Positions 9,401-17,599 of a DNA stretch of 64,000 nt are shown in pieces. The notes under the pieces are model-generated. The model made no database searches. It was given only the letters and a program-made list of their open reading frames with translations, and was not told the DNA's origin. Positions within the stretch are counted from its first letter, which is position 1, and every line of letters begins with the position of its first letter. Origin of the DNA: Rhizobium sp. NFR07 (GTDB lineage: Bacteria; Pseudomonadota; Alphaproteobacteria; Rhizobiales; Rhizobiaceae); the NCBI RefSeq assembly GCF_900111905.1, contig NZ_FOKM01000010.1, forward strand, positions 186,001 to 250,000. The letters are read 5' to 3'. The position numbers were made by a program, and so were the translations under genes.

Positions 9401-9579
9401 GCGGTCTCGGCATGGCGACGCTCGTGACGCTCTACATCACGCCGGTCGCCTATCTCCTGCTCGCCCGCTTCGGTAAACCGCATGCCCAGGAGGCCCAGCG
9501 TCTCCACGACGAGCTGGAAAGCGCCAAGAAGGGCGGGGCGAACGACAAGAAGCAACCGCCGCTGATGGCGGCGGAGTGA
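6397..9579 (+). CDS. RND efflux transporter permease
   Basis: The inner-membrane proton-driven pump, 1060 residues, typical length for the hydrophobe/amphiphile efflux (AcrB/MexB/OqxB) class. It has 12 predicted transmembrane segments in the 1+5+1+5 pattern with two large periplasmic loops. The transmembrane-4 proton-relay motif GLVVDDAIVVLENIVRR, with its two Asp residues, is near residue 415. The C-terminal cytoplasmic tail is Lys-rich. Substrate cannot be deduced from sequence; the nearest well-known relatives of this pair act on drugs, dyes or detergents. It is translationally coupled to the adaptor upstream, and its transcript probably ends at the strong hairpin at 9594-9620. Confidence 0.93.
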   Translation: MSANGSGDSMNSGHNGAGAQGQKSFTALFVRRPVLAAVLNTLLVVAGLAALVGIEVRELPDVDQPVISVRTTYDGASAQTMDQEVTDIIEGAVARVSGLKSISSISDFGQSRVTLEFSDTADLAVAANDVRDALGRVTDQLPDDADEPRIIKADSDSQPIMRLAVTSTTLSMEDLTLLVENEISDRLAAVDGVADVELYGDQEKVFRVDVDQEALAGRGLTIADLSAALSTAAMDVPAGSLESSTQDIIVRATANLTKPEDFENILIGNNVRLRDVATVMLGPDDGTTALRSNGVPGVGLGVLRQAQSNTLSISEGVKAAVANLKEGLPEGTRIAITSDDAVFIQGALHEVEIALGLSSLIVVVVIYLFLRDWKATLIPALTIPVALIGTLVAIYMVGFSINILTLLAIVLATGLVVDDAIVVLENIVRRRAEGMGPRAAAVLGTQEVFFAVLATTATLAAVFIPLSFLPGQMGGLFREFGFVLAFAVGLSSITALTLCPMMASRMLTKPMREDHGMLGRFGGFLAGLYASSLRACLNTPLAVIIVGLLLGGAAYVTFGQVHSELTPPEDRAMVMLRATAPEGVSLQYTRDKLQLIEEKLKPLRDSGEIQNVFSISGQGGASNSGFMVLTLAPWSERERTQAEIVKDINAAVAAVPALRGNAVQQNSLRIRGAGNGLQMALVGTSHEQLTQAAIQLVEALRQTNLFDTPRLNDEPNQAQIFVTVNRERASDMGIDINALGTSIQSLLEGRSVVDVFVEGEAIPVKLKSTTRPIDDPTDLENIYLKAKDGRMVPMSTVATLEERAVAPTLRREQQLASVSFSANLREGVSLGQAVQVATELAKPIMPQGTRLIPLAEAATLEENSSGMALTFGFAIAIIFLVLAAQFESVLSSIIIMSTVPLGLACAVFALVLTGSSLNVYSQIGLVLLIGVMAKNGILIVEFANHLRDAGASCREAIEKACSMRLRPVMMTMIAAVLGGVPLVLAQGAGAEARIALGWVIVGGLGMATLVTLYITPVAYLLLARFGKPHAQEAQRLHDELESAKKGGANDKKQPPLMAAE

Positions 9580-9593
9580 GGCCTGAAACGTTG

Positions 9594-9620
9594 TGAGGGC
9601 GGCCGCTCCGGCCGCCCTCA
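9594..9620. terminator. Bidirectional hairpin between convergent genes
   Basis: A perfect 11-bp stem (TGAGGGCGGCC paired with GGCCGCCCTCA, loop GCTCC) lies 15 bases after the RND permease stop. The last three bases of its right arm are also the stop codon of the convergent gene on the other strand. There is only a weak T tract, so termination may depend on the stem alone. Confidence 0.65.
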
Positions 9621-10613
9621 TGCGGGTTTAATGAACTCGATCCGGTCGACGATGCTGCGCATTGCGGCCAGTATCGGGCCGCGCGACCGAGCGTCGTAAT
9701 AGCCGGTAAAGTCGAGAAAGCGATGCCGGCTGAACAGGCTCAAGGTCGTGGAAAAGCGCCCCGCCATGAATTCGAGCTCGGCGGATAACACCCCGCGAAC
9801 ATGTGGCCCTTCGAGGCTCCGGGGCTCGACGCCGGCACTACCGGCCATCTCTCTGGTCATTTCGAACTGATCCTGAATGAGTTTCTCCCATTCCTCGTTA
9901 TCGCCGCCCGTGGCCAAGGTCATCACGGAGGCACAGCGAATTGCCGGTCCGTTCGCGGCCCAGGCCTCGCCATTGGTGCACGGGGACGAAAGGCTCAGGA
10001 TCAGGTTCCTGCCGGTTATGCGCGGATGAAGATGCGGTGCGTCGAGACGGATACCGACTTCCGCCAGCGCCTGCACGATCGGCGGCTGAGGCCGGATCGT
10101 GATAGAAGCGAACAGGGTTTCGGTCCTTTCGCGCCAGCGGGCAATCTGTCCCTCGGGCGGCGAGGTCGGCAGGCCGAGATTCTGTGTCGAGGCCTCGACC
10201 TGACCCATCCAGTCCGCATCGCGCAAGACGATGGATCTGGCAGAATAATCCTTGCTGTCGCCATAGCGGAGATCACGGAATTCACGGATCTCGAAACCGT
10301 CACGCCTGATGGATGGCTCCACGCGCTCGCTTCGGTCATCCTTCTCCCAGATATAGTCATCCCCATCTGGCCCAAGGCGTAACTGCTCGTAGACATCGAC
10401 GCTGAACCCGTGATCTCCCGACAGGAGACGCGAGGCTTCAGTCCATGTCTCGATGCCTTCCGGCGCAATGAAGCCGATGCGGCCGGCAGGCACGAAATAG
10501 GGTCTGCTGCCTGCAGCCGGCGCGTCCTCAGCCTTTGCCGGTGCATTCAGCGCCACCAGTGCGGAGGCGCCCAATTGCAGCGTAGTTCGGCGGGTGAGGG
10601 GAGGAAGTGACAT
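9618..10613 (-). CDS. Uncharacterised exported protein with twin-arginine-like signal
   Basis: The 331-residue product begins with a positively charged segment containing LTRRTTLQL, a hydrophobic stretch and an Ala-x-Ala cleavage region (APAKAEDA), consistent with a Tat or Sec signal peptide of about 28 residues. I do not recognise the mature part. It seems to have two halves, each closing with an amphipathic helix followed by a strand (ERTETLFASITIRPQ near 170 and AMRSIVDRIEFIKPA at the end), which suggests a duplicated alpha/beta domain. This pattern resembles the immunity-protein family of type VI lipases only loosely, and I do not assert that. It is a single-gene unit, convergent with the RND permease. 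Confidence 0.6.
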   Translation of the reverse strand: MSLPPLTRRTTLQLGASALVALNAPAKAEDAPAAGSRPYFVPAGRIGFIAPEGIETWTEASRLLSGDHGFSVDVYEQLRLGPDGDDYIWEKDDRSERVEPSIRRDGFEIREFRDLRYGDSKDYSARSIVLRDADWMGQVEASTQNLGLPTSPPEGQIARWRERTETLFASITIRPQPPIVQALAEVGIRLDAPHLHPRITGRNLILSLSSPCTNGEAWAANGPAIRCASVMTLATGGDNEEWEKLIQDQFEMTREMAGSAGVEPRSLEGPHVRGVLSAELEFMAGRFSTTLSLFSRHRFLDFTGYYDARSRGPILAAMRSIVDRIEFIKPA

Positions 10614-10811
10614 GATGCGGTAAACCCTTTGGAGCGGCAGAACAGGATGTCGTCATATCAATCTTGGAATACAGGTGGATGGAGATAGGGCTGTCACGGC
10701 ATGGCACAAGCTCCGGCAGAGCCGCGACCTGCCGACCTCCGCCTGCTTCGTTCTGGACAAAGGTCCGGCAGTCGCCTAACCACGTCGGAAGAGCATGCAG
10801 GAGAATTCGAT

Positions 10812-12230
10812 ATGGCCGTCAAGGATGTCCAGGCAGAGCCCCGTAACGAGGAGGGCATTGCGACCGTCCTCGGCATCTTGAAGCAGCTGTTCGGCAATTA
10901 CTTTCAGACCGGCCAGTCGTTCCGCGAACAGCATGCCCACACGACCACCTATCTGCCGGCGCAGCTGCCGGATGGTGTCGTCTTCGTCGAGACGAGCGAA
11001 GAGGTGCAGTCGGTGGTGAAAATCTGCGCGGAGCATCGCGTGCCACTTATTCCGTTCGGCGTCGGCTCCTCGCTTGAGGGCCAGGTTAATGCGGCGGCAG
11101 GTGGCATTTCCGTCGATTTCTCTCGAATGAACAAGGTTCTCCGGATCAGCCCCGAGGATCTCGATGTCACCGTCGAGCCCGGTATCACCCGTGAGGAGCT
11201 GAACCGGGAATTGCGCGATACTGGCCTGTTCTTCCCGATCGATCCCGGTGCCAATGCCACGATCGGCGGCATGGCTTCGACGCGGGCTTCCGGCACCAAT
11301 GCGGTGCGCTACGGCACGATGAAGGATAACGTCCTGGCACTCACCGTGGTCACGGCCGCTGGCGAAGAGGTTCGCACAGCACGCCGGGCCAGGAAGTCGT
11401 CGGCAGGTTACGACCTTACACGGCTGTTCGTCGGCGCGGAGGGGACACTCGGTGTCATCACCTCGGTGACGTTGAAGCTGCAGGGTATCCCGGAGAAGAT
11501 CGGTGGCGGTGTCTGCGCCTTTCCGGACGTCGAATCCGCCTGCAATGCGGTGATCATGACCATCCAGATGGGTATTCCCGTGGCGCGCATCGAACTGCTC
11601 GATGACGTGCAGATCAAGGCCTGCAATGCCTATTCCGGGCTCGCTTATCCTGAGAAGCCGACGCTGTTCCTCGAATTCCACGGCACCGAGGACACGGTGC
11701 GCATCCAGTCGGAGCAGTTCGCCGAGATCGCTGCCGAATGCGGCGGCGATGAGTTCCAGTGGACGGCCAATGCCGAGGAGCGGACGAAGCTGTGGAATGC
11801 GCGCCACAATGCCTATTGGGCAGGCCGTGCGCTCGATCCGTCGCTGAACGGTCTTTCGACAGACGTCTGCGTGCCGATCTCCCGCCTTGCCGGATGCGTG
11901 GCCGAGACCCAGGCCGATATCCGCGAGTCGGGCCTGCTTGCACCGATTGTCGGTCACGCGGGTGACGGCAATTTCCATGTCCTCGTCCTGTTCGACGACA
12001 AGGACCCGGCTTCGGTCGCTAATGTCGAGGCATTCACCGCTCGTTTGAGCCGCCGCGCGCTGGCGATGGACGGCACCTGCACCGGCGAGCATGGCGTGGG
12101 GCAGGGGAAGATGTCCTATCTCGATGAAGAGCTTGGCGGGGCGGTCGATCTCATGCGCTCCGTGAAGCGCAGTTTCGATCCGGATAATATATTCAATCCC
12201 GGCAAGATCTTCCGGCTGGCGAAGGCGTGA
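10812..12230 (+). CDS. FAD-binding oxidoreductase, D-lactate dehydrogenase (cytochrome) type
   Basis: A 472-residue flavoprotein of the vanillyl-alcohol-oxidase/GlcD superfamily. The N-terminal FAD-binding domain has PFGVGSSLEGQ near residue 83 and the glycine-rich GANATIGGMASTRASG near 150; the C-terminal substrate domain ends with the family signature GHAGDGNFHV near 385 and CTGEHGVGQGK near 420. Family members oxidise D-lactate or other D-2-hydroxyacids and pass electrons to cytochrome c or quinone. Glycolate oxidase GlcD is the main alternative, but no glcE or glcF follows, which favours D-lactate dehydrogenase. The ATG at 10812 precedes the conserved core; a longer in-frame extension upstream has no family similarity. 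Confidence 0.85.
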   Translation: MAVKDVQAEPRNEEGIATVLGILKQLFGNYFQTGQSFREQHAHTTTYLPAQLPDGVVFVETSEEVQSVVKICAEHRVPLIPFGVGSSLEGQVNAAAGGISVDFSRMNKVLRISPEDLDVTVEPGITREELNRELRDTGLFFPIDPGANATIGGMASTRASGTNAVRYGTMKDNVLALTVVTAAGEEVRTARRARKSSAGYDLTRLFVGAEGTLGVITSVTLKLQGIPEKIGGGVCAFPDVESACNAVIMTIQMGIPVARIELLDDVQIKACNAYSGLAYPEKPTLFLEFHGTEDTVRIQSEQFAEIAAECGGDEFQWTANAEERTKLWNARHNAYWAGRALDPSLNGLSTDVCVPISRLAGCVAETQADIRESGLLAPIVGHAGDGNFHVLVLFDDKDPASVANVEAFTARLSRRALAMDGTCTGEHGVGQGKMSYLDEELGGAVDLMRSVKRSFDPDNIFNPGKIFRLAKA

Positions 12231-12284
12231 CTTGAACGGGACCGCCGATGGTCTAATCTTGAGGCGACAAAGGGAGGTTGGACG

Positions 12285-15200
12285 GTGCTCGGACGCGTAA
12301 TGTTGGCAATCGGCGGCGCCGTCGTGCTCCTGCTGTTCACAGCGTTGCTGGTGCCGTTCTTCGTCGAATGGTCGAGCTTCCGCGTCGAGTTCGAGCAGCA
12401 GGCCAGCCGCCTGCTCGGCAAGAAGGTCTCGGTGCATGGCGAGGTCGATGCCCGTATCCTGCCTTTTCCGTCCGTGACCCTGCATGACGTCCGGATCGGC
12501 CAGGACGTCGACGGCAAGCCGCAGGTTCAGGTCGCCCGCTTTTCCATGGACATGGAACTTGCGCCCTTGCTCTCCGGGGAGGCGCGCATTTTCGATATGC
12601 GCATCGAGGAACCGAAAACCCGCCTTCGCATCCTGAAGGATGGAACGCTCGACTGGATGCGCGGCAGCCGTCCGTCGATCCCGACCCGTGTTGTGGCCAT
12701 CGAGGATGTCCATATCGTCGGCGGAGAGGTGGCGATCATCGACGAGCAGTCCGGCCGCTCGCGTAGCATCACGGGTCTGACGGCGGCCATGTCGGCTGCG
12801 TCGCTCGCAGGGCCCTGGCGTGGCGAAGGCGATGCGACGCTCGACGGCCAGGAGGCACGGTTCAGCCTTGCGACCGGTGCGGCGAATGTCGAGACCAGGC
12901 GCCTTCCGCTGCGGCTGCGGCTTTGGCCGGATGCCGAACCGCTGGAGGTCAATCTCGACGGCGAGATTGCGCTCTCCGAAAGCGTGCCCACCTATAGCGG
13001 CGGTTTTACCGCGAATGTGCTGCAGGAAGAGGACGAGAGCGAGCCGGTGGCCGCACCCCCGCCCGGGCCGCGCGTGAAGGGAAGTTTCGAACTCACCAAT
13101 GATCGGATACGCGTTGCCGATTACCGGCTGGAAGTGGGCGCGCTCGACAATCCCTATGTCGTCACGGGTGAGGCAACGCTCGATACCGGCAGCAATTCCG
13201 AATTTCTTCTGACGGCCGAGGGGCAGCAGATCGACGTCAATCATCTGGCCGAGGGGCCGCGCGGCAAGACCGGGCGGGATGGGGCAGCATCGGCGCAGCG
13301 CCGATTGCAGGCATTCGTCGAAATGGCGGCGTCGATCCCGATCCCGCAGGTGCCGGGCCGTGCCAGCCTGAAACTTCCCGCCGTAGTCCTGAACGACACG
13401 ACCATCCGCGACATCCAGCTTGACGTGCAGCCGGCCGGGCAGGGTTGGACCGTGGACAAGGCCGTCGCGACCTTCCCCGGTCGCACGCGAATGGAAGCCA
13501 GTGGCGCTCTCGTGCTGGAGGGCCAACCCTCGTTCGAGGGACGCATGCTGTTTGCCTCGACCCAGCCTTCCGGCCTCGCCGACTGGTTGTCCGGTCATGT
13601 CGATCCGGCGATCCGTCAGCTTCGGACCGCAGGCTTTTCCGCGAATGTGAACCTGACGGCCGATCTGCAGCGGTTCCAAGACCTGGAACTTGCGATCGGT
13701 CCGGCGACCCTGCGGGGAAGCGTCGAGCGTCATTCGCAGGACAGTCAGGTCCAGAATGCACAGCCGCAAGGCGGGCAGGCAGCCGGTCTCTCGGTCGACC
13801 TTTCCGGAGACGAAATCGATCTCGATGCGATGCGGGCTCTTGCCTCGCTGATCACCGGCGAGGATGCCGGCATGGACGTGCTGGATCACCGCCTGGCGGC
13901 GAGGCTCAAGGCGCAGCGTTTCACGGCACTGGGTGTGGCGGCAAGCGACGTCGACACGGCCTTCACCATGGCGGGAGGCGTATTGTCCCTGGAACGGCTC
14001 AATGTCGGGGACCTTGCGGGTGCCAGCCTGTCGGGAGAGGGTAAGGTTGAAGGATCGCTGCTGGATTATCACGGCACCGCCAATGTACGGCTCAAGTCGG
14101 ATGACCTTACGGCCTTCCTGGGCATGCTGAAGCGGCAGCTGCCGGCGCATCCGGTGCTGGACCGAATTGCAGCGAATGCTTCGTTCTATTCCGATGCCGA
14201 TCTGACGGCTGGCCTGACGATCGGCAACGGTTCTGCCGGCGCGCAGGCCAAGATTACCGGTTCGGTCAATGGAAGCGTAGTCAAGGCGGATATCGATCTT
14301 CCGACCCTTTTCGACCTGACGGGCGGCAGCGCGATGACGGTGGCGGCCTCTCTGGAAAATCCGCAATCCGAGATCCTGATCGGCCAGGCGGGCGGCGAGA
14401 TACTACCCTTTGGCGGCGATGGACCGGGCACGCTTTCGCTTGCCATCCAGCAGCCCGCTGAGGGGGCAACGCAGACGCGGATCGACTTCAAGACTGAGCG
14501 GACCGAGTTCTCGGCCAATGCCGAGATGTCGCTCCTGCCGGAGAATTTCGGCGAGGGCCGGGGCCACGCCGCTCTGCGCAGCCAGGACCTCGAACCCTAT
14601 CTCTTGCTGGCCGGCATCGGAATTCCGCAGTTCGGCGGTGGCCTGCCGGTCAATGTCGAATCTGATTTTACCGTCACGCCACAGGCCTTCGAACTCGCTG
14701 CACTTCGTGGTGATGCGGATGGCAACGCATTTGACGGTGCTATTTCCATCGACAGGAGTGTGACTGGCCTCAAGGGAAAGGGTGCGCTCGATATCGATGC
14801 GCTCGACCTGACCTGGCTTGGCGAGGCCGTGTTCGGACCGTTGACGGATCCGGCGCACGGCGCACCGTCAACCACGCCGTTCGCCTTGCCGGTGTTCGGC
14901 AACAGCGAGATCGCGCTCGATCTGAAGGCCCGCAATTTCCACGCCGGCGAATTCGGTGAGGTGACCAACCTTACCGCCAAGCTCGCCCATCGCGGCGGCG
15001 GCATTTCTCTCGACGAACTCTCGGGCGACTGGCGGGGCGGCAAGCTGACCGGACGGGTACTGATGTCAAACGGCAATGGTACAGGCATTCTGCAGACGAA
15101 GCTGCATGCGGAGAACGCCGACCTTGCCTCTCTCGTCTGGTACGATGGCGAGCAGCCCGTCGCAGCGGGCAAGGTTACATTCGACGCTTCGGCTGAGGCG

Positions 15201-15983
15201 AGTGGCGCAAGCGCAAGCGATCTGATCGCGGCGATGAGCGGTTCGGGGCAGGTCCAGTTGTCCGGCCTCGAGATCGAAGGGCTCAACTCAGGCCTGCTGG
15301 CCTCGCTGATGCAGGCGGCGGATCAATCCAAGGGTGAGTTGACCGAGAAGCGCGTGGGCGGGATCGTTGCGCAGCAGATCCGTCAGGGGGCACTGTCGCT
15401 CGGTGATGTGAATATCCCCTTCACGATCACCGGCGGCGAGTTCCGCGTCCAGGAGGTTAGGGCGCAAGCGGAAGGATTGAGCCTTGCCGCCGAGGGCCGT
15501 GCCAACCTGACACGCGGCGAACTCGATGCCTCGATGTCCGTCACCTATGCGGCGGGTGACGAGGCGATTGCGGGCGGCGATCCTACGGTTCGTCTGCTTT
15601 ACTCCGGAAAACGCGAAGAGCCGCGGGAAGCGCTCGACGTCTCGGCCGTGACGAATTTCCTGTCGATGCGTGCCTATGAGCAGGAACGCCGCAGGGTGGA
15701 GATGCTGCAGTCGAGCGTTCTGGAAAAGCAGAGGCTGCGCCGGGAGGTGGCGCTCTACAATTTCGAGGCGGCCGCACGGGCGGCCGAAAAGGCAAGACGG
15801 GCGGAAGAAGAGGAACGAGCACGCCAGGCGATCATCGAAGCCGCGAAGGCTGCCGAGCGGCAGCGTCAGAGCGAAGGGACCGTACTGGAATTGCAGGTCC
15901 CTCCAACCGTCAACAATCTCGGAACCGACAATCAGACGTTGGAGCCCTTCGGTTCGGGCACACTACCGGGCGTCGGTCAGTAG
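12285..15983 (+). CDS. AsmA family envelope protein
   Basis: A very long protein (1232 residues) with one N-terminal membrane anchor (about residues 5-27), then the AsmA N-terminal block (FFVEWSSFRVEFEQQASRLL), a long beta-rich periplasmic body and the AsmA C-terminal region (near residues 900-1100, GSGQVQLSGLEIEGLN). AsmA-like proteins form long hydrophobic grooves thought to carry phospholipid between the membranes. After the AsmA domain come about 100 residues of charged coiled coil rich in Arg, Glu and Ala, an unusual tail. The start is GTG at 12285, chosen because GGGAGG lies eight bases upstream; the ATG five codons later is an alternative. It is on the same strand as the dehydrogenase after a 54-base gap. 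Confidence 0.85.
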   Translation: MLGRVMLAIGGAVVLLLFTALLVPFFVEWSSFRVEFEQQASRLLGKKVSVHGEVDARILPFPSVTLHDVRIGQDVDGKPQVQVARFSMDMELAPLLSGEARIFDMRIEEPKTRLRILKDGTLDWMRGSRPSIPTRVVAIEDVHIVGGEVAIIDEQSGRSRSITGLTAAMSAASLAGPWRGEGDATLDGQEARFSLATGAANVETRRLPLRLRLWPDAEPLEVNLDGEIALSESVPTYSGGFTANVLQEEDESEPVAAPPPGPRVKGSFELTNDRIRVADYRLEVGALDNPYVVTGEATLDTGSNSEFLLTAEGQQIDVNHLAEGPRGKTGRDGAASAQRRLQAFVEMAASIPIPQVPGRASLKLPAVVLNDTTIRDIQLDVQPAGQGWTVDKAVATFPGRTRMEASGALVLEGQPSFEGRMLFASTQPSGLADWLSGHVDPAIRQLRTAGFSANVNLTADLQRFQDLELAIGPATLRGSVERHSQDSQVQNAQPQGGQAAGLSVDLSGDEIDLDAMRALASLITGEDAGMDVLDHRLAARLKAQRFTALGVAASDVDTAFTMAGGVLSLERLNVGDLAGASLSGEGKVEGSLLDYHGTANVRLKSDDLTAFLGMLKRQLPAHPVLDRIAANASFYSDADLTAGLTIGNGSAGAQAKITGSVNGSVVKADIDLPTLFDLTGGSAMTVAASLENPQSEILIGQAGGEILPFGGDGPGTLSLAIQQPAEGATQTRIDFKTERTEFSANAEMSLLPENFGEGRGHAALRSQDLEPYLLLAGIGIPQFGGGLPVNVESDFTVTPQAFELAALRGDADGNAFDGAISIDRSVTGLKGKGALDIDALDLTWLGEAVFGPLTDPAHGAPSTTPFALPVFGNSEIALDLKARNFHAGEFGEVTNLTAKLAHRGGGISLDELSGDWRGGKLTGRVLMSNGNGTGILQTKLHAENADLASLVWYDGEQPVAAGKVTFDASAEASGASASDLIAAMSGSGQVQLSGLEIEGLNSGLLASLMQAADQSKGELTEKRVGGIVAQQIRQGALSLGDVNIPFTITGGEFRVQEVRAQAEGLSLAAEGRANLTRGELDASMSVTYAAGDEAIAGGDPTVRLLYSGKREEPREALDVSAVTNFLSMRAYEQERRRVEMLQSSVLEKQRLRREVALYNFEAAARAAEKARRAEEEERARQAIIEAAKAAERQRQSEGTVLELQVPPTVNNLGTDNQTLEPFGSGTLPGVGQ

Positions 15984-15986
15984 TCG

Positions 15987-16346
15987 TCAGACCCAGGCTT
16001 CGCGATCGCCGAAGGGGGTATCTTCTTCGAAATTGGTCGTGCCGATCTGCTCGCTTTCGCCGGAGAGCAGCGTCGAGGCAGCCGACTGCGTCGACGCGGA
16101 TGACGTATCCTTCGATTTTTCGGCTGCCTGCGCGGCGGAAAGCTCGGCCTTCAATGTCGCGATCGCTTCCTGAAGCTCTGTTTTCGCCTCTTCGTCGGTC
16201 GCGCTCGCAAGCTCGCTCTGCTTGGCGGCGATCTGCGCTTCGATTTCCGATGCGCTCGAACCGGAGGTGGAGGATGTCGTCGTCGATGACGTGCTGGAAG
16301 AAGACGTCAGCAGGCTGACTGCGGAAGTGGAAACGGACGTGACCAT
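15987..16346 (-). CDS. Small Ser/Thr-rich protein with coiled-coil segment
   Basis: This 119-residue product is not recognised. The first 35 residues are almost entirely Ser, Thr, Val and Ala, then a charged heptad-like stretch (about residues 38-80, IEAQIAAKQSELASATDEEA) predicts coiled coil, and the end is acidic. There is no signal peptide or transmembrane segment of clear quality. The ATG at 16346 is preferred; a TTG five codons earlier is in frame. It ends three bases from the convergent AsmA gene. Composition suggests a structural or exported protein, but nothing shows a function. Confidence 0.5.
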   Translation of the reverse strand: MVTSVSTSAVSLLTSSSSTSSTTTSSTSGSSASEIEAQIAAKQSELASATDEEAKTELQEAIATLKAELSAAQAAEKSKDTSSASTQSAASTLLSGESEQIGTTNFEEDTPFGDREAWV

Positions 16347-16425
16347 CGTGGAAGCTTTCAAAGGTGGCTTCAGGAGAAACTGGCACCACCTTAGAAGGTG
16401 CTTATTTCGATGTGGTTAATGTTTA

Positions 16426-16683
16426 TTAGGAAACGATTTCGTTTTTAAAATTGTCTTGCTGCTTGACGTAGCGAAGAACATAGACCCGCAAGGCGGAAGA
16501 CAGATTGCTTCCGGAGGTTCGCTGGTCGTCGATGTCGGTAATGAGGCCGGCCAGGCTCATGCTTCTGGCCTTGGCGATCGTCTTCAATTCCGACCAGAAT
16601 TCGTCCTCGAGGGAGAAACTGGTGCGGTGTCCGTGAAGGGTCGCAGAATGCTTGTGAATCAAGTGGGGCTCCGTGATCATCAT
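16426..16683 (-). CDS. Ribbon-helix-helix domain protein
   Basis: An 85-residue protein whose middle matches the ribbon-helix-helix family common in alphaproteobacteria: a short strand (TSFSLEDEFW) followed by two helices (SELKTIAKARSMSLAGLI, then SALRVYVLRYV). Such proteins bind DNA as dimers through the strand. It follows DUF4169 on the same strand. The start is one of two adjacent ATG codons at 16683 and 16680; sequence upstream of them is not typical of the family. Target sites are unknown. Some databases call relatives 'aryl-sulfate sulfotransferase', which this sequence does not support. Confidence 0.75.
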   Translation of the reverse strand: MMITEPHLIHKHSATLHGHRTSFSLEDEFWSELKTIAKARSMSLAGLITDIDDQRTSGSNLSSALRVYVLRYVKQQDNFKNEIVS

Positions 16684-16765
16684 GACCAATGCGCCTATAC
16701 AGGCGGCGGAGCGAAATGGGTCAAGCGGCTCCAAATAGGACAGATAACGCGCTCTTAATGTCCAC

Positions 16766-16960
16766 TTACTCTGGATCTTTCTGGGACTTTTCCAGGCGTC
16801 CTTGATCCAGTTTCTTCTCGGCCTTCTCGTTCAGGGCCGTGGTCAGTGATTTTTCGGTCTTGGTGCGGCCGTGGCTCAGGCGGTTCTGCTCGGCCTGCAT
16901 TTCCTTCTCGGACCGGGCCTTTGTCTTACGGAACTGCCTGAGGTTGACGACGTCACCCAT
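16766..16960 (-). CDS. DUF4169 family protein
   Basis: A 64-residue, highly charged protein beginning MGDVVNLRQFRKTKARSEKE, which is the diagnostic start of DUF4169. It is mostly predicted helix with many Lys, Arg and Glu residues and has no membrane segment. It starts eight bases after the sspB stop, so it is very probably co-transcribed with sspB. Function unknown. Confidence 0.8.
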   Translation of the reverse strand: MGDVVNLRQFRKTKARSEKEMQAEQNRLSHGRTKTEKSLTTALNEKAEKKLDQGRLEKSQKDPE

Positions 16961-16968
16961 GGTCCCGC

Positions 16969-17472
16969 CTATTGCTTCTTGCGGAAGGAATCGAGTGATA
17001 CGACGGAACCTTCCTTCTTCTCCTCGCCGCCTTCCTTCTTTTCCTCGGCAGGCTTGGAAACTGCATCGACCGGGATCGCGGTGATCTCGGCGGAAGCTTC
17101 CTCTTCCTCGACGAGAGGCACTTCGAACTCGAGTTCGAAGTTCACGGAAGGGTCATAGAAACCGCGGATGGCGTTGAACGGAATGACGAGGCGTTCCGGC
17201 GTGTCGGAGAAGGAGAGGCCGATCTCGAACTGCGTGTCGGTGATCTTGAGGTCCCAGAACTGGTGCTGGACGACGATGGTCATCTGCTCGGTGTATTTCG
17301 CTTTCAGATGCTGCGAAATGCGTACGCCCGGCGCGCCGGTCAGGAAGGTGATGAAGAAGTGGTGATCACCTGGAAGCCGGCCGGTGGCCGCAACTTCCGA
17401 AAGAACCTTGCGAATGACGCCGCGCAGCGCATCCTGAGCCAGAATATCGTAACGGATGTGATCCTGAGCCAT
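16969..17472 (-). CDS. sspB: ClpXP adaptor SspB, alphaproteobacterial type
   Basis: SspB tethers tmRNA-tagged proteins to the ClpXP protease. The 167-residue protein has the SspB tag-binding domain (about residues 5-115; HHFFITFLTGAPGVRIS and MTIVVQHQFWDL are conserved strands), an acidic, Lys/Glu-rich flexible linker (about 120-155), and a C-terminal ClpX-binding tail ending VVSLDSFRKKQ. The tail is the part that docks on the ClpX zinc domain. The tmRNA gene lies about 125 bases upstream on the same strand, and DUF4169 follows directly, so tag RNA and tag adaptor are neighbours and may share transcription. Confidence 0.92.
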   Translation of the reverse strand: MAQDHIRYDILAQDALRGVIRKVLSEVAATGRLPGDHHFFITFLTGAPGVRISQHLKAKYTEQMTIVVQHQFWDLKITDTQFEIGLSFSDTPERLVIPFNAIRGFYDPSVNFELEFEVPLVEEEEASAEITAIPVDAVSKPAEEKKEGGEEKKEGSVVSLDSFRKKQ

Positions 17473-17599
17473 ACGGTCCTGTCTTTCCCTATTCGTCTTT
17501 CATTTAAGACGGCTTATGCCATGCCATTCCGGCGGACGGTAGTCCCGCCCGGTCGAGTCAGTTGGTGATTGTATTCCAGTGAGGGGGGAAGGTGAAGGC

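Noticed and set aside
10776..14366. A reading frame of almost 1200 codons on the minus strand, antisense to the D-lactate dehydrogenase and AsmA genes
   Set aside because: It is opposite two well-supported genes; high GC makes antisense frames of this type common. No domain or signal is recognisable and it has no ribosome site of its own.
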